Shown one piece after another: positions 9,338-18,002 of a DNA stretch of 64,000 bases; positions within the stretch are counted from its first letter, which is position 1, and each line of letters begins with the position of its first letter. Under the pieces are notes generated by a model that searched no databases, had not been told where the DNA came from, and worked only from the letters and a program-made list of their open reading frames with translations. Origin of the DNA: Perlabentimonas sp041656735 (GTDB lineage: Bacteria; Bacteroidota; Bacteroidia; Bacteroidales; Tenuifilaceae); the NCBI GenBank assembly GCA_041656735.1, contig JBBACY010000016.1:4264-68263 (forward strand). Reading direction: 5' to 3'. The position numbers were made by a program, and so were the translations under genes.

Positions 9338-9559
9338 AGCGTATTTTTACACTGCAATATTACAATTTTTTTAATAACAATCGTATGATATTAGTTTTTT
9401 TTGAAGAATTTTTACTGATTTTTAGAATATTAACTTTTTTAAGTACATTTTTTACTTAGGTTAGAGAAAATATATTTTTTTAGTTGATACAGCGTTTTAT
9501 CACTTTCTAACGTAATCAAAGTAAATGTGAGATGTGTTAAAATTTAATCTACTAAAACG

Positions 9560-10789
9560 ATGAAAAAAATAATTCTATTTGCCCCTTTGCTAGTGTGCCT
9601 CGTTCTGCTTAGCTGTAAAAAGGATAATATAAGCCCAAATTTTACCCCTAAAGAAATTACCCTAACAGCAAAATCTGCCCGAGTAATTGCAAACAGTAAT
9701 GCATTTGGCATTGACCTATTTACCAAAACGGCTGAGAAAGGAAACGAAAATCTTATGCTTTCGCCTCTTAGCGCAAGCACTGCGCTAACCATGTTGCTAA
9801 ATGGATGCGAAGGCGACACCTATAAACAACTTAAAGCAACGTTAGATTATCCTGATGATTTGACCATGGCGGAGGTGAACGAAGCCTACAAAAGTTTGGT
9901 TGGCCAGCTACTTTCTGCCGACCCTAAAGTGAAAATAGCCTTAGCTAATGCCATTTTTTATCGTAATGGATTTGAGGTTAAAACTCCTTTTCTTACCGCG
10001 ATGGACAAAGAGTTTAAGTCTCATACCCAGGGGCTTGATTTTAGTTCACCATCGGCACTTACTACAATCAATGGCTGGGCAAGTAGCAATACCTTTGGTA
10101 AAATTCCAAAGGTTTTGAATGAAATATCCAGCGATGCGGTAATGTTTTTAATGAACGCTCTTTACTTTAAGGGCAATTGGAGCAACCAGTTTGATAAATC
10201 GCTAACCCATGATAGCCCGTTTTACTTTGACAATGGAGCAAATGCAAATGTTAAAACTATGCAGGGTGAAGTAGGTGCCAAAATGGTCTATGGCGATAAT
10301 TATAAGGCCATTGAGCTACCCTATGGACAAACCAACTTTACAATGGTGCTAATTGTTCCCGACGAAACTCTAGCCAGCTTCTATAACGGATTTACAAATG
10401 AAACATGGGAATCCATAACCTCATCGCTCGATGGATACCCCGAGTTTGGTACAGCTGAAGTATATATGCCAAAGTTTAAGTTCTCATATGAGAAGGTGCT
10501 TAACGACCAGCTAAAAAGTATGGGCATGATTGATGCTTTTGAGTCATCGAAAGCAAATCTTTCGGGTATTTCCGATGCCTCAATTTATGTAAGTTTTGTT
10601 AAGCAAAATACCTTTGTTGATGTGAACGAGGAGGGAACCGAGGCGGCAGCCGTTACAACTATTGGGGTTTTTGAAACATCCTTTCCTCAACAAATAGTTT
10701 TCAGGGTAGATAAACCCTTCGTTTTTGCCATTCGTGAGCGCACCACCAACACGTTAATGTTTATAGGGCAAGTTGCCGATCCACGATAA
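9560..10789 (+). CDS. Serpin family protease inhibitor, lipoprotein (copy 1)
   Basis: A 409-residue serpin with a lipoprotein signal peptide; lipobox LLSC has the lipidated Cys at 19, followed by KKDN, which resembles the Bacteroidota surface-export signal. Serpins trap serine or cysteine proteases by inserting a cleaved reactive-centre loop into beta-sheet A. Signatures seen: NLMLSPLSASTALTMLLNG, NALYFKGNW, the hinge EEGTEAAAVTT (small residues, so inhibitory type is likely) and the C-terminal DKPFVFAIRERTTNTLMFIG. By counting from the hinge, the scissile region falls near FETSFP, but P1 cannot be fixed. A close paralogue lies at 16621-17850 with a different loop. Probably protects the cell surface from host, competitor or own proteases. 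Confidence 0.92.
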   Translation: MKKIILFAPLLVCLVLLSCKKDNISPNFTPKEITLTAKSARVIANSNAFGIDLFTKTAEKGNENLMLSPLSASTALTMLLNGCEGDTYKQLKATLDYPDDLTMAEVNEAYKSLVGQLLSADPKVKIALANAIFYRNGFEVKTPFLTAMDKEFKSHTQGLDFSSPSALTTINGWASSNTFGKIPKVLNEISSDAVMFLMNALYFKGNWSNQFDKSLTHDSPFYFDNGANANVKTMQGEVGAKMVYGDNYKAIELPYGQTNFTMVLIVPDETLASFYNGFTNETWESITSSLDGYPEFGTAEVYMPKFKFSYEKVLNDQLKSMGMIDAFESSKANLSGISDASIYVSFVKQNTFVDVNEEGTEAAAVTTIGVFETSFPQQIVFRVDKPFVFAIRERTTNTLMFIGQVADPR

Positions 10790-10909
10790 TCCTGTTAGTA
10801 TCAATGGAGAACAGTTGGTTTCTACTTGCAAAATTTGTAATGTTACTCAATTCAAAAAGAACAACTAACAATAAAATAAACATCTAAATTCAACAAGCAA
10901 CTCAGCGAT

Positions 10910-11278
10910 ATGAAACTAAGTATTTTAATATTTCTGGTAATAGCCTCAGTCTTTTTATTAAGTTGTGATAAAGACCCCAAAAATCCAGCAAGCGGAATAA
11001 TTATTGGCACTTGGATTTCTGCTGATAAAAGCGATACGCTACATTTTGTGGATAGAGAGTCGTTTTATAAATCAGATATCAATATGACCTATGACCATTA
11101 CGACTATGAGTTGCTTAATGACTCAATTAAAATAGGATACAGTGGTTCACGATATATTCTTGTAGTACCGAGCAGTCATTTTTACAAACTATCAGGGGAA
11201 GAACTGACGATAGATTTTACGAACAAACTATGCTATGGGTTTGGTTTAGAACGAGTCGATTATTATAAGTTTAAATAA
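10910..11278 (+). CDS. Small predicted lipoprotein, unknown function
   Basis: 122 residues. Signal peptide MKLSILIFLVIASVFLLSC with lipidation Cys at 19, followed by DKDP, an acidic tail suggesting transfer to the outer membrane or surface. The mature part contains GTWISADKSDTLHFVDRESF and reads like a small lipocalin-type beta protein (threshold GTW motif followed by alternating strands). I cannot assign a function. It is eight bases upstream of the next lipoprotein gene and likely co-transcribed with it. Confidence 0.7.
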   Translation: MKLSILIFLVIASVFLLSCDKDPKNPASGIIIGTWISADKSDTLHFVDRESFYKSDINMTYDHYDYELLNDSIKIGYSGSRYILVVPSSHFYKLSGEELTIDFTNKLCYGFGLERVDYYKFK

Positions 11279-11286
11279 ATACCATT

Positions 11287-12573
11287 ATGAAACGTCTTTT
11301 TTATCTGTTACTGGGTCTCCTTCTGTTTGGATGCGAGGATAATATCGAAGATATACACCGATACTCAAGAGTAATTTCACAATCAAAAGAGTATCCGGTT
11401 TATCTCGATATGAGCGAAATTGGGAATATAACGGTAACAGCTGGTTTGCCACAGGTAGCACCGTTCAAAATTGTGTTCAATGACAATTATTATTTTGTGG
11501 GCGATATGCTCAAAGGTATTCACGTTTACACAAAGAATGCGGGAAGTGTAAGTTCCCTGTGTTTTATTGAGTGTAAGTATATCAAAGATTTAGAGCTTGT
11601 TGATAATCACCTTTTCTGCAACAATTTTTTAGATATGATAGTTCTCGATGTCAGCAACCCGCTACAAATAAGTGTATTACATCGACAGGAAAGCCATTTT
11701 AACCAGTTCACAAGTTACAAGGAGTTCTGGAATGTACCCTATGTGGAGGGAAAGGGAATTATTGTAGGAACACAGACGCATGTACTTACGGGCATAGTAA
11801 CCGATGAGAATCCGAACCTAGACTTTACCGAGTTCGACAAGCAATACGGTAATCTGACAACAAAAGTGTTACCCGATACCTGGTTTAGTAGTCATCCCGA
11901 AAATGATAAACCGCACGTTGGAATTATTAAAGTAGGTACGAATCAAATATATACCTACGGTAGCTATAATAGTTGGTCCATTTGCACTTTTCTTTCAGGC
12001 ACTTTTAATGTAATAGAGGAAGATTTATGGTCGGCACCCATGGGGAAATATGCTCCTCCATACTACTACAGCAATGCTTTTCCGGTGCGGATGTTTTTTG
12101 AGGATAGTATGATTTTTATTTTGGGTGCAGGGCATAGTAGCACGGGTTATTGCGATTGTATAATCTATAATGAAAGTTATCCTCTTAGCTACCATCTATA
12201 TTTTCCAGATTCTAGGCCGTTAGATATCACCTACGTACCAACAATGCAGGCTTTTTTCGTTCTGTCTGGTCAATCCGTTTGGGGCGCATTTAAGAATAGC
12301 GACCCAACCTATACCGTTATTGAAAAATACATTGATTATAAAATACCAACTGATGCAACATCAATATTATTGAAAGGAAACAGTGTGATTACAATCGGTA
12401 ATAAGCTGTCGGTGTATTTACCTTCTGAAAACGAGCTTACGCTTGTGAAAAACTATCCTGATATATCAGGAACCTGCTATTCAAAAGCAGATGATGTTCT
12501 TGCAGTGGCAAACGCTCAAGGTCTATTCCTATACGACATTAGTAATTTAGAAAACATTAACCCCATCCCATAA
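11287..12573 (+). CDS. LVIVD-like beta-propeller lipoprotein
   Basis: 428 residues. The signal peptide ends with lipobox LFGC (Cys 16), followed by EDNIED, a strongly acidic export-type tail. The mature protein has repeated segments resembling LVIVD/surface-propeller repeats, e.g. MIVLDVSNPLQISVLHRQ and GLFLYDISNLENINPIP, plus YVVG-type strand pairs, which suggest a six- or seven-bladed propeller on the cell surface. Its stop codon is immediately followed by an ATG of the next gene, so translation is probably coupled. Ligand unknown. Confidence 0.7.
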   Translation: MKRLFYLLLGLLLFGCEDNIEDIHRYSRVISQSKEYPVYLDMSEIGNITVTAGLPQVAPFKIVFNDNYYFVGDMLKGIHVYTKNAGSVSSLCFIECKYIKDLELVDNHLFCNNFLDMIVLDVSNPLQISVLHRQESHFNQFTSYKEFWNVPYVEGKGIIVGTQTHVLTGIVTDENPNLDFTEFDKQYGNLTTKVLPDTWFSSHPENDKPHVGIIKVGTNQIYTYGSYNSWSICTFLSGTFNVIEEDLWSAPMGKYAPPYYYSNAFPVRMFFEDSMIFILGAGHSSTGYCDCIIYNESYPLSYHLYFPDSRPLDITYVPTMQAFFVLSGQSVWGAFKNSDPTYTVIEKYIDYKIPTDATSILLKGNSVITIGNKLSVYLPSENELTLVKNYPDISGTCYSKADDVLAVANAQGLFLYDISNLENINPIP

Positions 12574-12582
12574 ATGGCTATT

Positions 12583-13323
12583 ATGAAGAAAAATTATCTT
12601 ATCATTCTATTGCTAGTGCTTACGGCTAGCACTTTTGCTCAATCAGGAAAAGAGGACAATCTAAATCTGAAAAACAATGATATTCACTCTCATTTCAAAA
12701 ATAGGAAGGAGAAAGGGTTTTATAGCGCAATGCAGGTTAGCTTTCTGTTTGGGAGTGCTCAGCAGGTTGACAGAGGGTCATATTACTATCCAGGATATGA
12801 ACTTTACCCTTCATTGATTGCTCCTCCGCCGCCCCCTTATACCCGTAATGTTTTAGCCATTGCCCCCTCGCTTGCCCTCACTAGTGGCTATATGCTCAAC
12901 AAACATTGGGCAGCAGGTGCAGGGGTTGGATTTGAAGTTTTCGACCATAACCTTTTTCCGCTTTTCGCTGAATTACGATACACCCTATGGGATGATAAAA
13001 TATCACCCTTTGTGGCAATTAAGGGAGGGTACTCTTTTGGTAGTTTTAAAGCTAGGCAGTATGACCAACTTTACCTGAACTGGTTACCCTACAACATTTA
13101 CGATGCTAAGCTTCGGCATTATGGGGGATTTATGGTCCACCCCGAAATAGGCGTTAAAGTACCGCTAAGCGAAAACAGCGATTTGTTGTTTACCGCAGCA
13201 TACCGTTTCCAGAAAACTAGATCGGTTGCAAGAAGAGAGTATGATAATGGTCAGTTTGATGAGTGGGAGCATAAAGAGGACATCAATCGACTCTCGTTTG
13301 GTTTAGCTATTATATTCAGATAA
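12583..13323 (+). CDS. Predicted outer-membrane beta-barrel protein
   Basis: About 246 residues from MKKNYLIILLLVLTASTFAQ, a typical signal peptide with AQ cleavage; an ATG three codons earlier abuts the upstream stop codon and could also be used. The mature protein has alternating amphipathic strands with aromatic girdles (FYSAMQVSFLFGSAQ, SLALTSGYMLNKHWAAGAGV, LFPLFAELRYTLWDDK, FVAIKGGYSFG) and ends in strand INRLSFGLAIIFR with a terminal aromatic residue. This fits a porin-like or OmpW/PorT-type 8-10 stranded barrel. It lies at the end of a lipoprotein-lipoprotein-barrel unit. Confidence 0.72.
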   Translation: MKKNYLIILLLVLTASTFAQSGKEDNLNLKNNDIHSHFKNRKEKGFYSAMQVSFLFGSAQQVDRGSYYYPGYELYPSLIAPPPPPYTRNVLAIAPSLALTSGYMLNKHWAAGAGVGFEVFDHNLFPLFAELRYTLWDDKISPFVAIKGGYSFGSFKARQYDQLYLNWLPYNIYDAKLRHYGGFMVHPEIGVKVPLSENSDLLFTAAYRFQKTRSVARREYDNGQFDEWEHKEDINRLSFGLAIIFR

Positions 13324-13418
13324 ACACGTATCCGTGTTAATTATGTTTACAGACAAGTTAGGCACAGGCAAATACAGCTATATTAAAGTGAAATGAATAC
13401 AACAAAAACCCAAAAGCT

Positions 13419-14274
13419 ATGATTAAAAACACTCTATTTTTTATTGTCATGATATTAGCACTCTCGTGCCAGAATTCTGAAAATATTGAACCAATGCAAG
13501 ATTGTGAATTTTCATTTGAAATTACCGCTCCAAACGGATTTGAAATAAACCTTTTAGAAACGATTGAGTACAATGGTAATTTAATCGAGATACAGTCTGT
13601 TGATGGTATGACTGGTTACATACTGGGAAGTAATAATGTAGGCGGATGTGCCGATATTTTCAAGACAATAGATGGAGGCAACACATGGGATAATATGGAG
13701 CTTATTCCTCGAGAAGTACCTAGAAGTATGTTTTTCCTTAATGATAGTATTGGCTTTATTACGTTATACGGGTCAAATGGAAATCTTCTAAAAACTACTG
13801 ATGGTGGCGAAAATTGGGGTGAGTTGTTTTACAATGATCTAACAGGTGTAATGTATCATATACAAAAGGATAAATATAATAATATATATAGCATAACTAC
13901 AGACACCGATTTCAGTCCCCTTTTGCTTAAATCCTCAGATAAAGCTAAAACCTGGCAAGTTATTAGTGATTCACCAGATTTCGGATTTGACCTAGTAACA
14001 TTTAGTTTCAAAGTTGATGAAGAGAATATTTATATCTCTGGAAAAAACGAAGAGATTCTAATAACAGACCTTGAAGGTAATTTAGAAAAGAAAATTCAAA
14101 CAGGAATATCTAGTATAAGGGATTTTGGAATAACAAATAGTGAAAATATTATAGTTACAGGTAGTTCAAAAACTATTAAATCTTCAGACGGGGGAAAGAA
14201 CTGGATAAATATTTATGATAGAAGCGCCAGACTAATAGATTTTAAAAATTCTAATGAAATTCTAATGATTTTAA
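13419..14274 (+). pseudogene. Asp-box (BNR) propeller lipoprotein, 5' part, interrupted by an IS element
   Basis: The signal peptide MIKNTLFFIVMILALSC gives a lipoprotein (Cys 17). The mature part has repeated Asp-boxes: FKTIDGGNTWDNM, LKTTDGGENWGEL, KSSDKAKTWQVI and IKSSDGGKNWINI, as in sialidase/YCF48-like propellers. The frame runs to 14274 in the original gene and then enters the insertion, which gives a stop after four more bases. Removing the IS and one copy of the 9-bp duplication TGATTTTAA joins this exactly in frame to 15493-15686, giving a 349-residue protein with a fifth Asp-box. The truncated 286-residue product could still be made and exported, so partial function is possible. 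Confidence 0.85.
14266..14274. repeat. Target site duplication, left copy
   Basis: TGATTTTAA, identical to 15484-15492 on the other side of the IS. Nine bases is within the range for IS4-related elements. Confidence 0.85.
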
Positions 14275-15483
14275 TTTAGTACATGACAAAAATATAAATA
14301 TCTAAAAATCAGTAAAATAACCACAAAAATATTTGGATAAAACTCTGAATATCAGTATCTTACAACGGATTACCACACCCTAATTGTAAGAAGTATGATA
14401 CCCAGAGTTGAGGATAAAAGTAGTGAATTTATTTCCATTTTCCATGAGCAGACAGGTTGGAATCTGGCCCGAGTTAAGTTCTTTGTTTTAGTTATTAGCG
14501 CGCTTTGTAAGGTTCAAACCGTTGGGTTTGAGAAGCTAGCAACCGCTTTTGATAGCAACGCCAGCACCAGCTCCTCCCTTCGGAGAATACAGCGGTTTAT
14601 GGCTGGCTACATGCTCGACACGGATTTAATTGCAAGGCTGATATTCAGGCTATTACCTCATAAGCCGCCTTTCCGTTTGGCCATGGACAGGACGAACTGG
14701 AAGTTTGGGCAGCAGAATATCAACGTGTTGGTCATTGCAGTTGTTTACCACGGGGTTGCATTCCCTCTAATGTTCAGCATGCTGCCTAAGTTTGGCAACT
14801 CTAACACCGCAGAGCGAATAGCGCTACTCGAGCGGTTCATTCGACTTTTTGGCATCCAAGCGTTGGACTGCCTGACGGCTGACCGGGAGTTTGTGGGCGA
14901 AAAATGGATTAAATACCTAAACGACAACAGCATCCGTTACCACATTCGCATTCGCGAGAACTTTTGGGTGCTGCAACCACACAACGGCAAGCGGGTCAAG
15001 GCAAGCTGGTTGTTTGCCGACTTGCCTTTCAATGGCTGTCGGGTGAACCGCCGGATCCTGTACCTGAACAACCAGCTGTGCTACCTCTCAGCCTCAAAGG
15101 TTAAGAACAAGGAGGGGAGGCCTGAACTGCAGGTTATTATCTCGTACAATAATCCTGAAGATGCCCTTGAGATTTACAAGGAACGGTGGCAGATTGAAAC
15201 GGCTTTTAGGGCTTTGAAAACAAGCGGCTTTAATGTTGAAGATACTCACTTGACGGATATTGAAAGAATCGAAAAACTCTTCGCGCTGGTAATTGTTGCT
15301 TTTACCTGGGCGTATTTGGTTGGAATATATTTGCACACCTACATTAAGCCAATTCCGATTAAAAAGCATGGAAAAATGGCTAAAAGTTTATTCAAACATG
15401 GATTAACATACATCGCTTCATCTTTGCTAAACGCTTTGTTTCAGGATGATATAGGAATTTTTAGTTTTTTGTCATGTACTTAG
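14275..15483 (+). mobile_element. IS4-like insertion sequence, 1,209 bp
   Basis: The ends are imperfect inverted repeats: left TTTAGTACATGACAAAAA, right (reverse complement) CTAAGTACATGACAAAAA, identical over AGTACATGACAAAAA. Flanking 9-bp direct repeats and exact restoration of the host reading frame fix the boundaries at 14275 and 15483. One transposase gene fills it, and its TAG stop codon is the last three bases of the element. Both ends and the transposase look intact, so the copy may be recent and mobile. Confidence 0.88.
14395..15483 (+). CDS. IS4-family DDE transposase
   Basis: 362 residues, cytoplasmic, cuts and joins the element's ends. Catalytic triad visible: D98 in LAMDRTNW, D163 in LTADREFVG and E268 within the IS4 signature Y(2)R(3)E(6)K, here Y261-R264-E268-K275 (YKERWQIETAFRALK). 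An N-terminal DNA-binding part with SSSLRRIQRFMAGY precedes the catalytic core. The ORF is uninterrupted and of normal length. G+C is visibly higher (many gc-rich codons such as cgc, ggc and ctg) than the AT-rich lipoprotein gene it interrupts, consistent with arrival from elsewhere. Confidence 0.92.
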   Translation: MIPRVEDKSSEFISIFHEQTGWNLARVKFFVLVISALCKVQTVGFEKLATAFDSNASTSSSLRRIQRFMAGYMLDTDLIARLIFRLLPHKPPFRLAMDRTNWKFGQQNINVLVIAVVYHGVAFPLMFSMLPKFGNSNTAERIALLERFIRLFGIQALDCLTADREFVGEKWIKYLNDNSIRYHIRIRENFWVLQPHNGKRVKASWLFADLPFNGCRVNRRILYLNNQLCYLSASKVKNKEGRPELQVIISYNNPEDALEIYKERWQIETAFRALKTSGFNVEDTHLTDIERIEKLFALVIVAFTWAYLVGIYLHTYIKPIPIKKHGKMAKSLFKHGLTYIASSLLNALFQDDIGIFSFLSCT

Positions 15484-15492
15484 TGATTTTAA
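15484..15492. repeat. Target site duplication, right copy
   Basis: TGATTTTAA directly after the IS right end; matches 14266-14274. Confidence 0.85.
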
Positions 15493-15686
15493 ATAAAAGT
15501 TATTGTCCCTCTGATGTTTATCAATCAAATGATGTAATCGGATTTACTGATGATGGAGGAATAAACTGGATAGAAAGTAGTCTTACAACTAACCTAACAA
15601 GTAATTATTCAGACGGTATAGTTTTAACTTCTGACAAAAATTTAATATTGATAAAAAATAGCATCTATGAGCTAATTCGTAAGTAA
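15493..15686 (+). pseudogene. Asp-box propeller lipoprotein, 3' part separated by IS
   Basis: The remaining 64 codons of the gene begun at 13419. In the joined frame it continues N-K-S-Y-C-P-S-D and contains GFTDDGGINWIES, an Asp-box matching those upstream, and ends NLILIKNSIYELIRK. An ATG lying inside the IS end (15474) is in frame, so a short orphan peptide could be translated but would lack a signal peptide. It is best treated as the severed C-terminus. Confidence 0.82.
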
Positions 15687-15884
15687 TGCCAGGGTCTAAC
15701 ATGCGGTACAAAAAATGTGGGGGATGTGAATTTCGTGCCAAATTAACACACACTGGGCGGGGTTTAGCGGCGGATGGGGACGATGAGCCACGAACGCTCC
15801 CCTTGCTTATACCGCCACGGGTACCCGTTGTGTTTAATTTGAAAGAGGCGCAATCTCAGTAATGGTAAATTCATCAATAAAAAA

Positions 15885-16526
15885 ATGACTGTGCGACGAC
15901 ATCTATTTTCCTTGATTTTCTTAATTTCAATCGGTACTATCAGTTGTAAAGATGATACGGAAGAATTACTTGTATCTCTAAATTTAACTGGCAGTTTATC
16001 TTTTAGCGGCACTTTTAAAACGATAAACTCTGAGAACCTTTCAGGGGCAATATCCTTAAGTATTTCAAATGGATATTATGAGTGTTTTACCACCCTACCC
16101 TTTGGGCATGGAGCAGGTAAAGTAGAAAAAAATAATGCAACAATAAACTTCATTGATACATTGTTTTTTCCGATACCTGCAATTTATGGTCCTTCTTATG
16201 TTTTAAGCGGAGAGTATTATTACGATTTTAATGGCAAAAATTTGAAGATGTGGAGAGAGAAAAATGTAGGAAGTGTTGAATATAATTTGGCCGTTATAGA
16301 TTGTGAAAATTCCTATCATGGCATACTGAAAAATCTCACAGGGCTTGATGGTTGTGGTTGGATTATCCAACTCCGAGACTCAACAATGCTTGAGCCCATA
16401 AATTTAGATGACTTTGACATTGAATTAATAGAAAACAAATCAGTTTGCATTCAATTTCAAGAAAGGAATGATTTGGGGAGCTACTGCATGGTCGGAAAAA
16501 TTGTAGAGCTTACCTTTATTGAGTGA
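15885..16526 (+). CDS. Predicted surface lipoprotein, unknown function
   Basis: 213 residues. Signal peptide MTVRRHLFSLIFLISIGTIS, then C21 KDDTEE; the K-D-D after the cysteine closely resembles the Bacteroidota lipoprotein surface-export signal. The mature protein is beta-rich (LNLTGSLSFSGTFKTI, GAISLSISNGYYECF, YVLSGEYYYDFNGKNLKMW) with four later cysteines and no family I recognise. It ends 95 bp before the start of the second serpin on the same strand. Confidence 0.68.
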   Translation: MTVRRHLFSLIFLISIGTISCKDDTEELLVSLNLTGSLSFSGTFKTINSENLSGAISLSISNGYYECFTTLPFGHGAGKVEKNNATINFIDTLFFPIPAIYGPSYVLSGEYYYDFNGKNLKMWREKNVGSVEYNLAVIDCENSYHGILKNLTGLDGCGWIIQLRDSTMLEPINLDDFDIELIENKSVCIQFQERNDLGSYCMVGKIVELTFIE

Positions 16527-16620
16527 GGCAGCATTCCTGAATATAATTAGACGAATACAAAAAGAAATATTTCAACTACAAATAGTATCTAACAGTAAGC
16601 AACACTTAAATTTAATCAAT

Positions 16621-17850
16621 ATGAAACGAGCACTAGTATTTCTTCAAATTGTAACAATTATGGGTTTTGTGGGGTGTAATAAAAACAACCACAATCCAGT
16701 TTTAGTTCCTAAACCTATTGAGCTAACCGCCAAATCAATTCAGGTAATAGAGCATAGCAATGGGTTCGGTATCAACCTATTTAGCAGGGTTGCCCTCGAT
16801 GATAATCGTAACCTAATGCTCTCGCCCCTTAGCGCTAGCACAGCCTTAACTATGCTGCTTAATGGCTGCGGTGGCGATACGTACGACCAGCTAAAAAGCA
16901 CACTAGATTATCCCAGCGAGTTAAGCATTGCAGAGATAAACGAGGCGTATAATAGTTTAGTGAGCCAATTGCTAAAGGCCGATCCTAAGGTAAAACTTTC
17001 TCTTGCCAATTCGGTTTTTTATCGAAGTGGGCTAAACGTAAAAGCCCCATTTATAAGCACGTTAGAAAGAGAGTTTAGTGCGCACGTAAAACAAATCGAC
17101 TTTTCATCGCCCACTGCGGTTTCAACTATTAATAAATGGGCAAGCGATAATACCAACGGGCTAATAACTAAGGTTATAGATGACATTTCTCCCGATGTAG
17201 CTATGTTTCTTCTTAACGCGCTTTACTTTAAGGGCAGCTGGAGCAATATGTTCGAGAAGAGCAGTACCCAGTTTATGCCCTTTTACCTTGCCAATAGAAC
17301 CTCGGTTGAGGTGCCAACCATGATGGGTGAGGTAGATGCAAGAGTTGCATACGGAGAGCATTGGAGTGCGCTTGAGCTACCCTACGGACGAACAAATTTC
17401 ACCATGGTAATAGTTATGCCCAACGAAACGCTCCCCGACCTTTATGCCGAGCTCTCGGGTGAGTTGTGGAATAACATAATTTCGTCTATCGATGCGTATT
17501 CAGCGTTTTCTGAAACAATGGTTTATCTGCCAAAGTTTAAATTTTCGTATGAGCAAATGCTAAACGACTACCTTATTAGCATGGGTATGGTTGATGCATT
17601 TGATGAACTTAAAGCCAATCTGTCCGAAATGTCTGATTCTCAACTTTATGTCGATTTTGTGAAGCAGAATACTTTTGTTGAAGTAAATGAGGAGGGAACT
17701 GAGGCCGCAGCAGTTACAACCGTAGGAATATCAAATGATGGCGCGCCAATGCCCCGAAGATTTATTGTGGATAAGCCATTCGTATTTGCTATTCGTGAGC
17801 GTACCTCTAATACGTTAATGTTTATAGGGCAAGTAGTTAACCCCAAGTAG
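16621..17850 (+). CDS. Serpin family protease inhibitor, lipoprotein (copy 2)
   Basis: Also 409 residues when started at MKRALVFLQIVTIMGFVGC (lipid Cys 19), and colinear without gaps with the copy at 9560. An ATG 34 codons upstream would bury the signal peptide and is rejected. Core signatures match copy 1 (NLMLSPLSASTALTMLLNG, NALYFKGSW, EEGTEAAAVTT hinge, VDKPFVFAIRERTSNTLMFI). The reactive-centre loop after the hinge differs: VGISNDGAPMPRRF here against IGVFETSFPQQIVF in copy 1. Two inhibitors with different protease targets are therefore likely. The pair brackets a ~5.8-kb set of surface-protein genes. Confidence 0.92.
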   Translation: MKRALVFLQIVTIMGFVGCNKNNHNPVLVPKPIELTAKSIQVIEHSNGFGINLFSRVALDDNRNLMLSPLSASTALTMLLNGCGGDTYDQLKSTLDYPSELSIAEINEAYNSLVSQLLKADPKVKLSLANSVFYRSGLNVKAPFISTLEREFSAHVKQIDFSSPTAVSTINKWASDNTNGLITKVIDDISPDVAMFLLNALYFKGSWSNMFEKSSTQFMPFYLANRTSVEVPTMMGEVDARVAYGEHWSALELPYGRTNFTMVIVMPNETLPDLYAELSGELWNNIISSIDAYSAFSETMVYLPKFKFSYEQMLNDYLISMGMVDAFDELKANLSEMSDSQLYVDFVKQNTFVEVNEEGTEAAAVTTVGISNDGAPMPRRFIVDKPFVFAIRERTSNTLMFIGQVVNPK

Positions 17851-18002
17851 TATCGCAGTGTATGTTTATTCGGAATAATATTTGGGTTGGTGTTGTCGAA
17901 ACAATTTTTGATGTTGCAGGGAAGAGGGGGAGTTTTCCATTCAAACGTTTCTAAACTGGCGTAAATTGGGTTATATTTATGGCCTCAATCTAATGTCAGT
18001 CA

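Noticed and set aside
14275..15483. 3-bp target duplication TTA with IS ends starting GTACATGAC
   Set aside because: That reading leaves an in-frame stop in the rejoined host gene, whereas the 9-bp duplication TGATTTTAA restores the full frame.
15687..15884. Non-coding gap as a full integron attC site
   Set aside because: A RYYYAAC-like half-site is present at 15694, but the candidate partner GTTGTGT does not fit GTTRRRY and the centre does not fold convincingly.
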